From contig CM065296.1 in NCBI GenBank assembly GCA_032871835.1, positions 13,532,001-13,596,000 on the forward strand: a stretch of DNA of 64,000 nt. Reading direction: 5' to 3'. Position 1 is the first letter of the stretch. Each line of letters opens with the position of its first letter. The DNA comes from Dipteronia dyeriana (lineage: Eukaryota > Streptophyta > Magnoliopsida > Sapindales > Sapindaceae). A program made the translations under genes and the position numbers. Below are positions 49,738-61,311 of this stretch, piece after piece. The notes beneath the pieces are model-generated. The model saw only the letters and a list, made by a program, of their open reading frames with translations. It did not search any database and had not been told where the DNA came from.

Positions 49738-52700
49738 CTATAATGTGATATTTTCACACAAAATAACACTCATATGAGCAGTGTGCTCAAGAAAGACCTT
49801 GGGTGGTAATCCCTTTGTAAGCGGATCCGCTGTCATGGAGTTTGTCCCAATGTGCTCTATGGATATATGTTCACTCTGTACTCTTTCCTTCACAACTAGG
49901 AACTTAATGTCAATATGCTTTGACTTAGATAAGCTCCTGTTGTTGTTAGAATATAGAACTGCTGACTAATTGTCACAATATAGTTTGAGTGGTCTTTCAA
50001 CACCCTCCAGAATACGCAGCCCAGTGACAAAATTCTGCAGCCATATTCCATGGTTGGATGCCTCATAGCATGCTACAAACTCTGCTGCCATGGTGGAAGA
50101 AGCTATGAGTGTCTGTTTGACACTCTTCCAAGAAATAGCTCCCCCAGCCAATAGAATATGTAGCCTGATGTGGATCTCTTACTGTCTTGACATCCAGTAA
50201 AATCGGAATCGGAATACCCTATGATCTCAAATTGATCCGATCTTTTATATGTGAGCATGTAATCTTTTGTTCTCTTCAAATACCTCATAACCCGCTTGGC
50301 TGCTATCCAATGATCCATTATAGGGTTACTTAAATATCTGCCTAACATACCAACAACGTACACAATATCCGGATGCGTACACACCTGAGCATACATTAGA
50401 CTCCCTACAGCTGATGCATAGGGAATCTTCTGTAGTTTCTTAACTTCAAGGTTAATTTTAGGGCACTGGTTGAGACTGAACTTGTCTCCCTTAACGACAG
50501 GGGTGTCACCTAGTTTGCAGTCCTGCATTCCAAACCTTTTGAGCACTATATCGATATAGCTCCTTTGTGATAATCCAAGAATGCCCCGAACGATCTCGTT
50601 GTATCTGAATCCCTAATACAAAAGAGATGTCACCAAGATCTTTCATCTCAAAATTCTTTGATAAAAACCTCTTGGTTTCATGCAATATGCCTATATCATT
50701 TATGGCAAGCAGTATGTCATCGACATATAAAACCAGAAATATGTGTTTACTCCCACTGAATTTGTGATACACACAATTATCAACAATGTTTATCTCAAAA
50801 CCAAACAAGATAATCACTTGATGAAACTTATGGTACCACTGACCGGAAGCTTGCTTGAGTCCATAAATGGATTTTATCAATTTACAAACCATATTCTTTA
50901 GGTCTCCCGACTCAAATTTTTCTGGTTGCACCATATAAATTGTTTCATCAATGTCACCATTGAGAAACGCCGTCTTGACATCCATCTGATGAAGCTCAAT
51001 ATCAAAATGTGCAATAAGTGCCATGATTGTCTTAAAAGAGTCTTTCGTTGAAACTGGAGAGAAAATCTCTTTATAGTCAATCCCTTCCTTTTAGGTAAAA
51101 CCTTTAGCTACAAGACGAGCCTTATACCTCTTCACATTACATTTCGAATCCCTTTTGGTTTTAAATATCCATTTACAACTAATGGGTTTCGCACCTTCTG
51201 GTAATGGGACAATTTCCCAAACCTTATTGTCTTGCATAGAATTATATTCCTCATTCATGGCATCAATCCACTTTTGAGAGTTGGAACCTTGCATGGTTTG
51301 ATGGAAGTTGATTGGATCATTTTCCATCATTCCAATGTCTTCCTCATTTTCCTGGAGAAATGCGTAAAAATCGTCCGGAATAGCATTTCTCCTTTCTCTA
51401 GTAGATTGCCTTAATGGCACTGGTTCTTGAGGTTGTTGAGTTTGTTCCTCAGGAACAATTACCTCATCTTGAATGGAGGTTGTTCAACATTGTCTGGTTG
51501 AGAATCCAGATTTGCTTCTTGATCAATGACAAGTATAGAAACCTGCACATTGTCAAAAGCGATAGTAGGAATCGAAATCGATTCTTCCTCAAAGACAATG
51601 TCTCTAACCTTATTTCTCCCCCCAAACTCAACATCCACAAAAAATGTTGCATTTCCCGTTTCAAAAATTGACCTAAGTATGAGATCATAAAACTTATAGC
51701 CCCTTGATCGGTCAGAGTAGCCAATGAAGTAGCTGCTCACAGTTTTGGAGTCCAGTTTCTTTTCATGTGGCCTGTAAGGCCTTGCCATAGCTGGACATCC
51801 CCAAATGTGAAAATACTTTAGACTTGTCTTTTTACCTGTCCAAAGCTCATAAGGTGTTTTTACAGCTGCTTTAGTTGGCATTCGGTTCAGAATATAAGTT
51901 GCTGTTTTGAGTGCTTCTCCCCAGAGTGACTCTGGTAAGGTGGAATGACAAATCATACTCCTTACCATATCCTTAAGAGTCCGGTTTCGCCTTTCAGCTA
52001 CACCATTCATGCTAGGTTACCCTGGCATGGTGTACTGTGGGACGATTCCATATTCCTCTAGGAATTCAGCAAATGGTTCTGGACGTTGTTCACCTGAACC
52101 GTCATATCTACCATTGTATTCACCACCACGGTCAGACCTGACACTCTTTATTCTTTTGTTGAGTTGGTTTTCAACTTCAGCCTTAAATGTTTTGAACACG
52201 TCCAAAGACTGTGATTTCTCATGAATGAGAAATAGGTACCCATAACGTGAGTAATCGTCTATAAATAATATAAAATACTGTTGACCATTCCATGAAGCCG
52301 TAGGGAATGGACCACAGATATTTGTATGTATCAATTCTAAGACGTCTGTAGTTCTGTTGGCACCAATTTTCTTTATTTTGGTCTGTTTTCCCTTGATGCA
52401 ATCAATACAAACATCAAAGTCTGTAAAGTCAAGGGAATCTAAAATCCCATCAGACACAAGCCGCTCAACTCTAGTCTTAGAGATGTGACCTAAGCGTTTG
52501 TGCCATAATGTGGCTGAATTTTCTATGCTTAGTTTGCGTTTAATACCTCGTGATTCCACATGCAAGGTTTCATTATAAGAAACGATTGTATCAAGCAAAT
52601 ATAAGTTGTCATATACACATAAAGAACCAGTTCCAACAACATTTGAATTTATAGATAAACTGAATTGATTGTTTCCAAATGAACAATAATAACCAAACTT

Positions 52701-53788
52701 GTCCAATAAAGAAATTGAAACCAAATTCCGCCTAAAAGACTGTACAACAAAAGTATCTGATAAATCCAAATAATAATCAGTTCCTAATAACAACCTAAAA
52801 TGCCCTATCGCCTCCACTTCTACCGATTTTCCATCGCCTACAAAGATGTTTCTTTCAGCATCATTTGGCTTTCGGTAGCTCAGGCAACCCTGCATAGAAA
52901 CACTGATGTGAGTAGTAGCACAAGAATCTAACCACCACGTGTTTCTAGGTACTGAAGCTAAATTTACTTAAGAACAGACCAAAGTAAGGAACGTACCTTT
53001 CTTTGCACGCCAAGTGTGATACTTGGTACAATCCTTCTTCATATGTCCAGGCTTGTTACAAAAGAAACAATCTTCTTTATCTTGCTGATGTTTCTTTTGA
53101 GCTGGACCCTTAGCAGCTTCATTATTCTTTCTCTTTTTGCCCTTATCTTTAGAGGTGCTAGCCAGATGAGCACTTTCGGTCCTGTCTCGCTTCAGTCTCT
53201 CTTCTTCTTGCACACAGTAAGAAATGAGCTCATTAAGAGTCCATTTCTCCTTTTGATAGTTGTAACTGACCTTAAAATGGTTGTATTGTGCAGGAAGAGA
53301 TATTAATACCAAATGCACGAGCAAGTCGTCAGACAGCTCGAGATTCAGTACCTTAAGTTTAGAAGCAATATGAGACATTTCCATAATGTACTCTCTAATG
53401 TTCCATTTGCCTTTGTACTTCATAGAAATATAGCTTTGCAAATGCGTGCTTGTTTCTACCCTATCATTTTTAACAAAACGTTTTTCAATTTCGGCTAGGA
53501 ACTCCTTGGCTTTGGTTATCTTTTCAGATACCCCACCCCTAAATGCCTCCGGAATGCCGCGTTTGATGATCATAAGACTCATGCGATTTGAGCGATCCCA
53601 CTTTTCAAAGTTCTTCCTGTCATCAGGAGAACTTGCATCCGTAAGAGAAGCGGGTTGCTCAATCCGAAGTGCAATATCTAGTTCCATGCAGCCGAGAACG
53701 ATTTCAATGTTCTCCTTCCAATCCTTAAAGTTGGTCCCATTAAGTACATGTATAGAGTTGATGTTAGTAGATATGGAAGAAACACTAG
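49738..53788 (-). pseudogene. Copia gag-pol polyprotein remnant
   Basis: Reading downward: gag (53788-52968) with NGTNFKDWKENIEIVLG and the knuckle CFFCNKPGHMKKDC; a TAA at 52968-52970; protease with DSC where DSG is expected (about 52930); gag-pre-integrase LWHKRLGHISKTR and CIDCIKGK; integrase with HTN instead of HTD (first catalytic aspartate lost) and SDRGGEY; a TAA at about 52015 just before [11 protein letters not shown]; the ELWTGKK and IWGCPA region; a TAA at 51091; reverse transcriptase with MDVKTAFLNGDI and an intact YVDD near 50715; RNase H with PYASAVGSLMYAQ and ADPLTKGLP. One-base shifts occur near 50580 (insertion) and 50150 (deletion). The frame ends at 49738. At least three stops, two shifts and two active-site changes make it inactive. 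Confidence 0.92.
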
Positions 53789-54956
53789 CTGTAAAGAGAA
53801 CAAAACACACAAACAAACATGCTCACATTAATAACCAAATATAATAATCAACAAATTCAAATAATGGTAATTCTCATCTCAAGATACCTAGCACATCATT
53901 AATATCACGTCTTTAGACAGTTATATTAATTATAAGTGGTACTTTTGTTGCAGTGATAAAACATTGACAATAATTAATGTCAAATAATAAATCTATCTTT
54001 GGATTGATTTATTATTCATATGTAAAACCTTATAATCGTCACATATTTATCACCACAGGTGTGTGTGTGTAATTCGGTCATGTATTAACCTTCCTTTGGG
54101 TCGACTAATACTCGCATGAATTTGCACACACACAAACATCCAACATCCCTCATGAATAATCTACACAAGAGATGTCACTTTGGCGACATCTTATTTCAAT
54201 TAGCCCATTTAGAATGATGGACCACCTTAATTAACCATAAAAGGTATACATAAATATTTGAATCTTGATCCTTATAATAAAATAAAAATAAATAAAAAAT
54301 TATTTTAGTTTATCAAAATTATAAAGTGCCCCTTATTTTGTAAAATTATAGAAAGGCCCTCAACTTTTCATAATTAAAATTTTGCCCAAAAATTTTAAAA
54401 TTTACAAATTGACTCCATAAATTTTCAATAATTATAAATTTGCCCCAAAACTTTTTCGTAATTGCATACAGGCCCTGTAAGTTTTGGAAATTATAAACTG
54501 ACCTCGAAACTTTATCAAAATCACATAATGGCCCAAATAAATTTTGAAACAGTCCCTCAAGAATTTCAAATTTTCAAAAGAAGGGCATGAGCAAAATTGA
54601 CTGATAACCCTAGTTCACCGTGCACTGCCATTGCCATAGCCACCGCACCGTCGCCAGAAGACCACGACGAACGGCAGCGTACGACGACGGAGATCGATCT
54701 GGGCCGAACGATCGAACGAATGGCGGCTGGAGGTGGTCTGGATCGCTCGATCTGGACCGATCGTGGTGGAGGACCGACGATCGTCCTCGTCGCCGCGAAT
54801 CGAACCGGTTTCATGCTAGAAACCCACCGGAAAAACAACCGGTGTTGACCCACGAAGGATGATGGGTCTGGGTTGGGTTGAAACCTCAACAACCTAAAAC
54901 CTCGATTTATTTTTTCTTCGAAAACCAGAAGAGCACGGTTTTTTTTAATAATATAC
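53789..54956 (-). other. Predicted intron in the Copia leader
   Basis: On the minus strand the gag frame is preceded by TTCTCTTTACAG (ending at 53789), an excellent 3' splice site, and the open frame upstream of it codes for intron-like sequence. A donor ATGG|GTATAT lies at 54960-54955. Splicing 54956-53789 would place that ATG directly in frame with gag, giving a start typical of this gag type. No other ATG is needed. The intron contains a GC-rich block at 54590-54860. This is an inference from sequence signals only. Confidence 0.5.
54590..54862. other. GC-rich CpG-dense block in the Copia leader
   Basis: A 270-base island of CGACGA/GATCG-rich sequence in an AT-rich leader. It is open on both strands but matches no protein family I know. 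It may be captured host sequence or part of the element's own leader. Confidence 0.35.
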
Positions 54957-55100
54957 CCATATTAAACAATAACCTAATCCAAATTCAAAACACCGAAACT
55001 CAAGCATATTTCACACAAGAATATCAAAACACTAATTTTTTTGTTATTTTTTTTTAAACTGAAAATCCAAATCTTAATTCTCAAGAATCGATTATCGGTG

Positions 55101-55113
55101 GCTCTGATACCAC
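55101..55113 (-). promoter_or_regulatory. Primer binding site (initiator tRNA-Met type)
   Basis: The minus strand reads TGGTATCAGAGCC, two bases past the 5' LTR end at 55116. Confidence 0.9.
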
Positions 55114-55115
55114 TT

Positions 55116-55665
55116 GTTAGGATTTCGATTAACACAAAACTATAACATGCTTAGGCATAAAATTAATCTGAATGTTTAACCTAAACATGTTTCTATACAT
55201 ACTTAATCAAACCCTAAACAATATAACATAACCCATATCAATTCAAGAGAAAATAAGTAAATCTAGAAAGCGGAAGCGTACCTGAATCCATTGCTAGAGA
55301 TTTGTGAACGAGTTGTGATCTTCCAAATTATCACGACCTTTATGAACCCTACTATGTTCCATTTTGCTCTATTGATATATCTGTTGATGGGATACAGAGA
55401 AAACAAAAGTATCGTGTAATTTGGGGACCATAACCCTAAATATATATAATAATCAAATTATTATATGTTGGCTATTTCTAATTCGGTCCCTCAACAAATT
55501 AGAAATAGCACTCTGGTATCTACACATTAATTCCATGACAATTATACCCTTAAGCATTAATACTTTAAATCTTGATTAGATCACTTTAATTTAGGTTTAA
55601 CCAAAAGATAGCACAATACATTTAATGTTCACATGTGAGGCCCCATATGTTGGAATTTTCCAACA
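55116..55665 (-). repeat. 5' LTR of the minus-strand Copia element
   Basis: Ends TG/CA. The outer border is an 18-base palindrome, TGTTGGAATTTTCCAACA (55649-55666). Confidence 0.9.
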
Positions 55666-55698
55666 TTCAACCCAAACCAAATCGAAAATGCACACCCC
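55666..55698. mobile_element. Fragment of a hAT-type MITE end (tentative)
   Basis: Inverted, it reads TAGGGGTGTGCATTTTCGATTTGG, a form typical of hAT-type MITE termini in plants (TAGGGGTG start). It sits between the ankyrin piece and the Copia LTR and has no partner on the other side of the Copia element, so part was lost. Confidence 0.35.
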
Positions 55699-55906
55699 TA
55701 CTGGAAACGACCAACCTTGCTAGCTCCTACTTTCTTGGTACAATTTTTATCACAACGCTGATGTGCCCAAAAATGGCCGAAACATGGAGGGGTGTTTCGT
55801 CACATCCCGACAAAACTCTTTCAAGAATTAGAGAATCCTCCCGTAAAAGATCGACCAATGAGTTTTCATTTCCATCAGCCGCTGCGTCGTATTATCTTTG
55901 GACCGT
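55699..55906 (-). pseudogene. Ankyrin-repeat protein pseudogene, N-terminal piece
   Basis: From 55906 the minus strand shows an ACG where the start ATG is expected, then AGA-TAA-TACGACGCA, where TAA stands for a leucine codon. It continues ADGNENSLVDLLREDSLIL and SGCDETPLHVSAIFGHI. This is the usual opening of plant BDA1/ACD6-like ankyrin proteins (a YDAAxxGNxxSLxxLLxxD cap followed by ETPLHxAAxxGH). A stop follows at the RRKPELA position (here RK-stop-ELA). The remaining ankyrin sequence is at 48497-48766, beyond the Copia element. Start-codon loss, two stops and the insertion show it is dead. The plus-strand frame over 55635-55982 is a shadow. Confidence 0.75.
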
Positions 55907-57662
55907 TGTCTTTGATTGTTGGATTGACCAAGGAGGGTCAAGAGAATCCATCCCTTTAGGAAAAAATTTAAATGAGGCATAATTTATTTACAATTTATTT
56001 TTATTTATATAATGTAAGCATGTTGATTAAGTTTTTGTATTTTTGTATTTTTTTCAAGTTTTTGGTATTCTAATTCATATTTTCTATTGGATATATCTAA
56101 AATTAATTAAACATATAAATTAGATCGAGTCCACCTAGGCACAGTCTGATTAAACACAATTCCGTTCACAGCACAACACAACACAACACGATATGCTTCG
56201 GTTAACGTATTGTGCTGAGTGTTTAATTTGTATTTAATATTTTTTAACTGTAAAATTGTTTTTAGACCTTAATTTTAGTTGGAGCCAAGTTACCCAATTC
56301 ACCAGCCGCCCTTAGTAATAACATGGTTGTTTTGATTGTTGGAGTCATGAGGAAGGTTTTGATTGGAAATAGTTAACGCTCAGATAATGATAACACAAAA
56401 CGATCTAAGGAGAAATAAAAAATGATGAAGAAAATGATCTGAAGAGAAAATACATAGATGATAAAATCTCAGTAACAGAAAACAAATAATGATCATCAAG
56501 TTTTCAATTCCGTTATACTAAATATGTATATTCTGTTTTTTTTTTCGATTTTATTTTCTTTTTTATTTATTGAACATAAGAATATAAATTGAGTAAAAAA
56601 AATTATGAATTTTTGTTTTATCAGGTTTCAAAACAGAACCATATACATATATAAGAACAAACATTAATTAACTGAACAAATTAGTTCAACAGTTGGTTTA
56701 GGCTTCTCAAGTCCGGTAGGATTTTTTAGACACCCTAGAAGGGCTTTTGTTTTGGTAATAGATCACAACACATTCAGAATATATATAATTATATATTGAA
56801 TATTATAGTTTTAGATTTAATTATATTTTAAATAATAAATTATATTGCAATAATTTCATAATTTGTACAAGTTTCGTAGAAAAAATTTCACTGGAATGTG
56901 TGGACTGTGGACGTACAAGTGAGTTACAAAGAAATTTAATGATCATTTTTTTGCAATGAAAAATGTTTTATAAAAAGGAAGAAATATTGAGTTCCCTCTG
57001 ATCATTTCTTTAATTTTTTAATTCCCATTATTTATTTATTGTGACATTTGGATCATTTTAACTTTTAGGTGTAAGTTATTGGTCAGACAATTAACATTGT
57101 GGCTATTTATTGACATATATATCTTGCAAAACATAATATAAATGTTTGGTAGCACATCCAAGGAAACAAGAAAACAATAATAACAACAAAGACAATTAAC
57201 ACCAAACGCTAAGGATGATTGATTTATTTGTACTCATAAATCTACATGTAAATTACTTTTTCACTAACACCATATTCAGTTTTTTACATAGGTTTTGACC
57301 AAAAAAAACTAATTATTATAAAACTTCAAAATCAAAGTAACTTAAAAAATGTTTCGACTGTTATTGCATTATTCTTCAAACTTCTTGTAACTTAAATGTT
57401 GTGTCACACTCAATGTTGCTGCTGCGAATTAGGAGTTTGGGTTTTATTAGAGAAGGGGTATTTTCGTTTAGTTTAATAAATTGTTAGTTAATAATGGTGG
57501 TTGGATTTTCATATTAGTTGACTCTATGTCAATATATTCAATCATCCATATTTTCTGTAGAAGAGTCTTGAGTAGTAATGAAAGTGCAATCATTTACTCT
57601 TTTTTTTATTTATTGACGGTATCAATCTATTTAAGACTAGATATTTTTTTTGAATTTTTTTT
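55907..57662. other. Unassigned AT-rich DNA
   Basis: No gene is visible. The stretch at 56069-56130 matches 46732-46790 (ATTCTRATT...AAATTAGATCGAG), so a dispersed repeat flanks the ankyrin locus on both sides. An imperfect hairpin lies at 56151-56227 (ATTAAACAC...GTGTTTAAT with CAGCACAA/TTGTGCTG). Confidence 0.4.
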
Positions 57663-57755
57663 ACCTTCGTTAAGATTCGAACCACTGATTTAAAAATTAT
57701 TTATTCAGATTTTAATTAACTCGTATATCTACCAGTTGGACTACACCGAAAGTGT
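57663..57755 (-). mobile_element. tRNA-derived SINE or tRNA-like fragment
   Basis: The minus strand has an A-box-like TAGTCCAACTGGTAGA (about 57729-57744) and a perfect B-box core GGTTCGAATC (57674-57683), about 50 bases apart, as in RNA polymerase III promoters. No full cloverleaf forms and no CCA-adjacent acceptor stem is evident, so it is not a tRNA gene. The sequence downstream on the minus strand is A/T-rich, as in SINE tails. The ends were not resolved. Confidence 0.5.
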
Positions 57756-57930
57756 AAGCGTTTACATGACTCAATGAGCATAAAAAAAAAAACCCGGCAA
57801 GAACACACTCTTTCTTTTAGTTCATGCTCATTAATGGGAAAGATTAAAAGTTTATAAAAAATTCATAATATTGTTTTGTATTAAAAATAGTCAAATACGC
57901 TAATAGTACTTTATTATCTTTGGTCTGTCA

Positions 57931-58414
57931 GAGTGCGTTTGGTACGCAGAACATGACAGGACAAGGTGGAACAGTTTGTTTTTATCCCACGTTTGACGTG
58001 TCCTTAGCATGAGACAGGACGGGACAAGGTGGGACAAAATCACAAAAACTTGTCTCACCTAAGACCCTAGGAAAACTTGTCTCATGACATGGGACAAGTG
58101 TCAAAATGATCAATTTACCCTTTAAATTTTCAAACATTTACAATTATGTCAAATAAATAATATATTATATTTATATATATAATATTATATTATTACAACA
58201 CATAATATATAAGATTTATAAATATTAATATATAAATCATAAATATATATATAATATAATATATTTAAGATAAATAATATATATATATAAATTAATATGT
58301 ATTATTAATATATATATATATATATGTAATATAAATATAATATATATATATATATATTATTAATATATATATATATATTATAATACATATATATATATAT
58401 TATATTTATATTAC

Positions 58415-58446
<32 letters not shown>

Positions 58447-59174
58447 TACATATTAATTTATATATATATATTATATTATGTGTTAATATATGTATATAAT
58501 ATAATATATAAATATTATATATATATGATGTATATATCATAATAATATTTATAATATAATATATATATATATATATAAATTAATATGTATTATTAATATA
58601 TATATATTATATTAATAATAAATATCAATTTATATATATATAATACATAATTTAATATATATAAATATATTTTTATATTACATATTATATATATATATAT
58701 GATGTTATAATAATTTTTATTATATCATATACATATATATATATATATATATATTATACATTATATAATATATATAAATATTATATTTTCTAAATATACT
58801 AATATTTAATATTATATATCATATTATTATATGTAATACATATAATATTCTATATTAATATATAATAATATCAAATAATATATATATATAATGTAATAAT
58901 ATGTTATAGATCATTATATATAATATTATTATTTACTAATATATATAATATTATAGTCTATGTTGTTATATATATAAGAAGGGTAGTACGGTGATTTGAA
59001 TCTCTTGTTCCGTCTTGTCCCAACCATACCAAATGCATAACAGTACAGTTTATAGTTCTGTCCAGACCTTCCAAACACAACATAGAACAACATGTCCAGT
59101 CATGTCCTGTCCAGTCATGTCCAGTCTAGTCCAGTCCCACATTGTCATGTCTCATCTCCGTACCAAACGCACCC
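57931..59174. mobile_element. Harbinger/Tourist-type MITE with AT-palindrome core
   Basis: Termini GAGTGCGTTTGGTACG and, inverted, GGGTGCGTTTGGTACG are flanked by the 3-bp duplication tca (57928-57930 and 59175-59177), fitting the TNA target of PIF/Harbinger elements. Removing the element plus one tca restores TTTGGTCTGTCAG|GAAACG, a clean splice acceptor in front of a heparanase-like exon. Subterminal parts carry GACA(G/T)GAC repeats on the left and GTCCAGTCATGTCC repeats on the right. The centre (58140-58980) is almost pure A/T. There is no transposase, so it is non-autonomous. Confidence 0.75.
58289..58460. repeat. Long AT palindrome
   Basis: The left arm 58289-58355 (AAATTAATATGTATTATTAA...) is mirrored by the right arm 58390-58458, giving arms of about 68 bases around 58372. 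A partial third copy of the arm lies at 58577-58625. It is a strong cruciform/hairpin candidate. Confidence 0.75.
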
Positions 59175-59178
59175 TCAG

Positions 59179-59308
59179 GAAACGACTTGTGTGGAACGGG
59201 AATTGGAACAAGTGTTGCAGTAGATCAGTATGCTTCTGATACAATCTCTCTACAAAATAAAGTGCATAATATATTCAAGGGTGTGGATTCAAACTTCAAA
59301 GCCCCTAA
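59179..59308 (+). pseudogene. Heparanase-like (GH79) pseudogene, exon part 1
   Basis: Reads GNDLCGTGIGTSVAVDQYA, then SDTISLQNKVHNIFKGVDS and NFKAP. This matches the plant heparanase-like/baicalin beta-glucuronidase family (GH79) around the GNE(L)CG motif and the YxxDxxxLxxxVxxIYKG helix. In the family this GNE glutamate is the proton donor; here the motif is GND, with aspartate instead. It begins at a splice acceptor (CAG|GAAACG) into which a MITE has inserted. It is cut at 59308 by a Harbinger-like element and continues at 61460. GH79 enzymes cleave glucuronic acid from cell-wall arabinogalactan glycans. This copy cannot. Confidence 0.75.
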
Positions 59309-60541
59309 AGGACCGTTTGGTATGAGGTAATCAAAATAATATGATTTCTGAGAAAGTGAAACTCGATAATATGATTCCTGGTAACCTATACATGTGTTTG
59401 GTTGTATATGAGAATATTATATTGGATTCCTAGAAGTATCAAATAACAATGTTTGGTTGTACATGAGAATCTTTTTGTTTTTAAAATAAAAACGTGCCAA
59501 AATTAATTTTAAAGGTGATTAAAAAAATTATAAATAAGATAAAGTGAAAATTGTTTTTTATATATAAATAAAACTGAAAAAATAAATTTTGTTATAAATA
59601 AGATAAAGTGAAAAATGTTTTTCTTATATAAATAAAACAGAACAAATAAATTTTGTTGGATGGATCTCCACCGTAAAAAAGATAAATTCAAAGATAAGTT
59701 TTTTTTTATTATTATTAATTTTGTTGTTTGGATCTCCACCACATGAATCATGCGAAAAAAAAAATTAATACAGATCTGGGCTTCCGGTCAAACTCTTTTG
59801 AACTCTATCTCCCACTACACCTATAGGAAGAGATTCAAATATTCGAATGAAATCTCCGTTGACTTGCGATTAAAAGATCCAGGCAAAGATTTATATGCAA
59901 TAATAATCTCCCATACAATAAAGTCAATAATCTCCCAATTTTGGTTTTTTTCCCCCAGAATTGTAGATCCTTTTTTGGATCAAAAAAGAAGAAAAAAAAT
60001 GGGAGCAAAAACAAAAAAAGGTAGATCCTTTTTTCAGACCAAATTTTCAACCCGCTGTTCCTCGTCGATCTAAAACAGTGGAACGCGACCGAGTAAGGCG
60101 ATTATCTCTTCGCCGAGAAACTCCACTTCCTCTTCCTCTTCCTATGGCCTCTCTTCATCATCAACATCTTCACCGTCGATCTAAAGCGTCGTCTGACTCG
60201 AACTCCTCTTAATATGGCCTCTCTCCATCTTTATCATCTTTGGGATCCTCAGCTCCAAGCCCTGGTTCAACACCACCTGCTTGATCAACAAATCAAGAAA
60301 AGAGATTCATTTTTTATTGTTTGATTATCAGAAAAAGTGTTTTCTATGTTTGAGGTTTTGTTGATATGAGGTGTACAATCTAATTGATGATTTCGTATTT
60401 TAGTCGTTTGTTAATTCAACAATTTTTTTTTGCTTTAATCTTCCTAACTGATTTTTTAATGTTTTTTTTTAAATTGTTTGTAGGTCTAACAATGGGAATA
60501 AGATGGAGGGACATCTGAAACCCACCTGTTGGAGTGGGAAT

Positions 60542-60927
60542 TAGGAATGACAATGGGTCGGGTTCTGGCGGGTTTGACAAAATCCAAATCCAAACCCAAA
60601 CCCGTGACAATTTGTGCCATCCAAACCCATTCACAAACCCAGAAAAATAAACAGGTTTGGGTTTGGGTTTCACCCGCGGGTTTGGAGGAAACCCAAACCC
60701 GTCCACGAACCCATGAAATTAAACAAGCGGGTCCACGGGTCAAACCCACGAACCTGTGAACCCGCCAATTTTCTTTTTTATAAAAATATTTCTATATTAT
60801 TTAAATATATGAAATTTGTAATTTTAAAGACCATAAACGTTTAATATAGTGAAAATTTTATCTCATTTCAAGCATATTTTTTAGTTCAAACAAGAGTCAT
60901 AGGAGGCAAAAAAAACACACACACATA

Positions 60928-60990
<63 letters not shown>

Positions 60991-61311
60991 GTATGTGAGA
61001 GTTGAGAATTACAACTTAGAATGAGTGAAATGATTACATTTTATTCTCTATATAGTTAAAAGTTTTTTTTATTGGAGTTTAATTTTATTATATTTTAAAT
61101 AATAATTATTATATAATTTTTATTTAAACGGGTTCGCGGATTTGCGGGTCACCCATGGGTTTATTTTCTCAATCCAAACTCACACCCAAACCCGTTGGGT
61201 TTTTACTATACGGGTTCACGGGTTCGTGGGTCGTAATTTCATCCCCAAACCCTCTCCAAACGGATTGTGTTCGGACGGATCCTACGAGTTTGGGTTTTAT
61301 TACCATCCCTA
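60542..61311. mobile_element. hAT-type MITE rich in GGGTTTG/CAAACCC repeats
   Basis: Termini TAGGAATGACAATGGG and, inverted, TAGGGATGGTAATAAA are flanked by a perfect 8-bp duplication gtgggaat (60534-60541 and 61312-61319). It carries repeated CAAACCC and GGGTTTG motifs at both ends and a (CA)n(TA)n microsatellite at 60914-60990. The open frames across it are repeat artefacts. Confidence 0.85.
60914..60990. repeat. (CA)n(TA)n compound microsatellite
   Basis: CA-rich run followed by a TA run inside the hAT-type MITE. Confidence 0.9.

Larger units (their letters stand above)
48767..55665 (-). mobile_element. Ty1/Copia retrotransposon, full-length but inactivated
   Basis: Minus-strand element with a 550-bp 5' LTR (55116-55665) and a 540-bp 3' LTR (48767-49306). 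A perfect primer site (55101-55113) and the polypurine tract (complement of atctcccactaggc, 49307-49320) match these borders. Gag, protease, integrase, reverse transcriptase and RNase H are present in Copia order between 53788 and 49738. It lies within an ankyrin-repeat pseudogene. The flanks (tggga before 48767, ttcaa after 55665) do not match, so a target duplication is missing, which suggests a rearrangement or deletion at a border. Confidence 0.9.

Noticed and set aside
54566..54892. 108-residue minus and 83-residue plus frames
   Set aside because: Both strands are open because the block is CG-repeat-like; it lies in the predicted intron of a Copia leader and matches no family.
55635..55982. 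115-residue plus-strand frame
   Set aside because: Shadow of the ankyrin pseudogene, which reads on the minus strand.
56151..56227. Imperfect hairpin as a possible microRNA precursor
   Set aside because: Arms match only in short blocks, with a simple AACAC repeat in the loop side; no supporting feature.
60416..60844. Frames with repeated Pro-Lys-Pro / Gly-Phe-Gly
   Set aside because: Translation of GGGTTTG/CAAACCC repeats of the hAT-type MITE.
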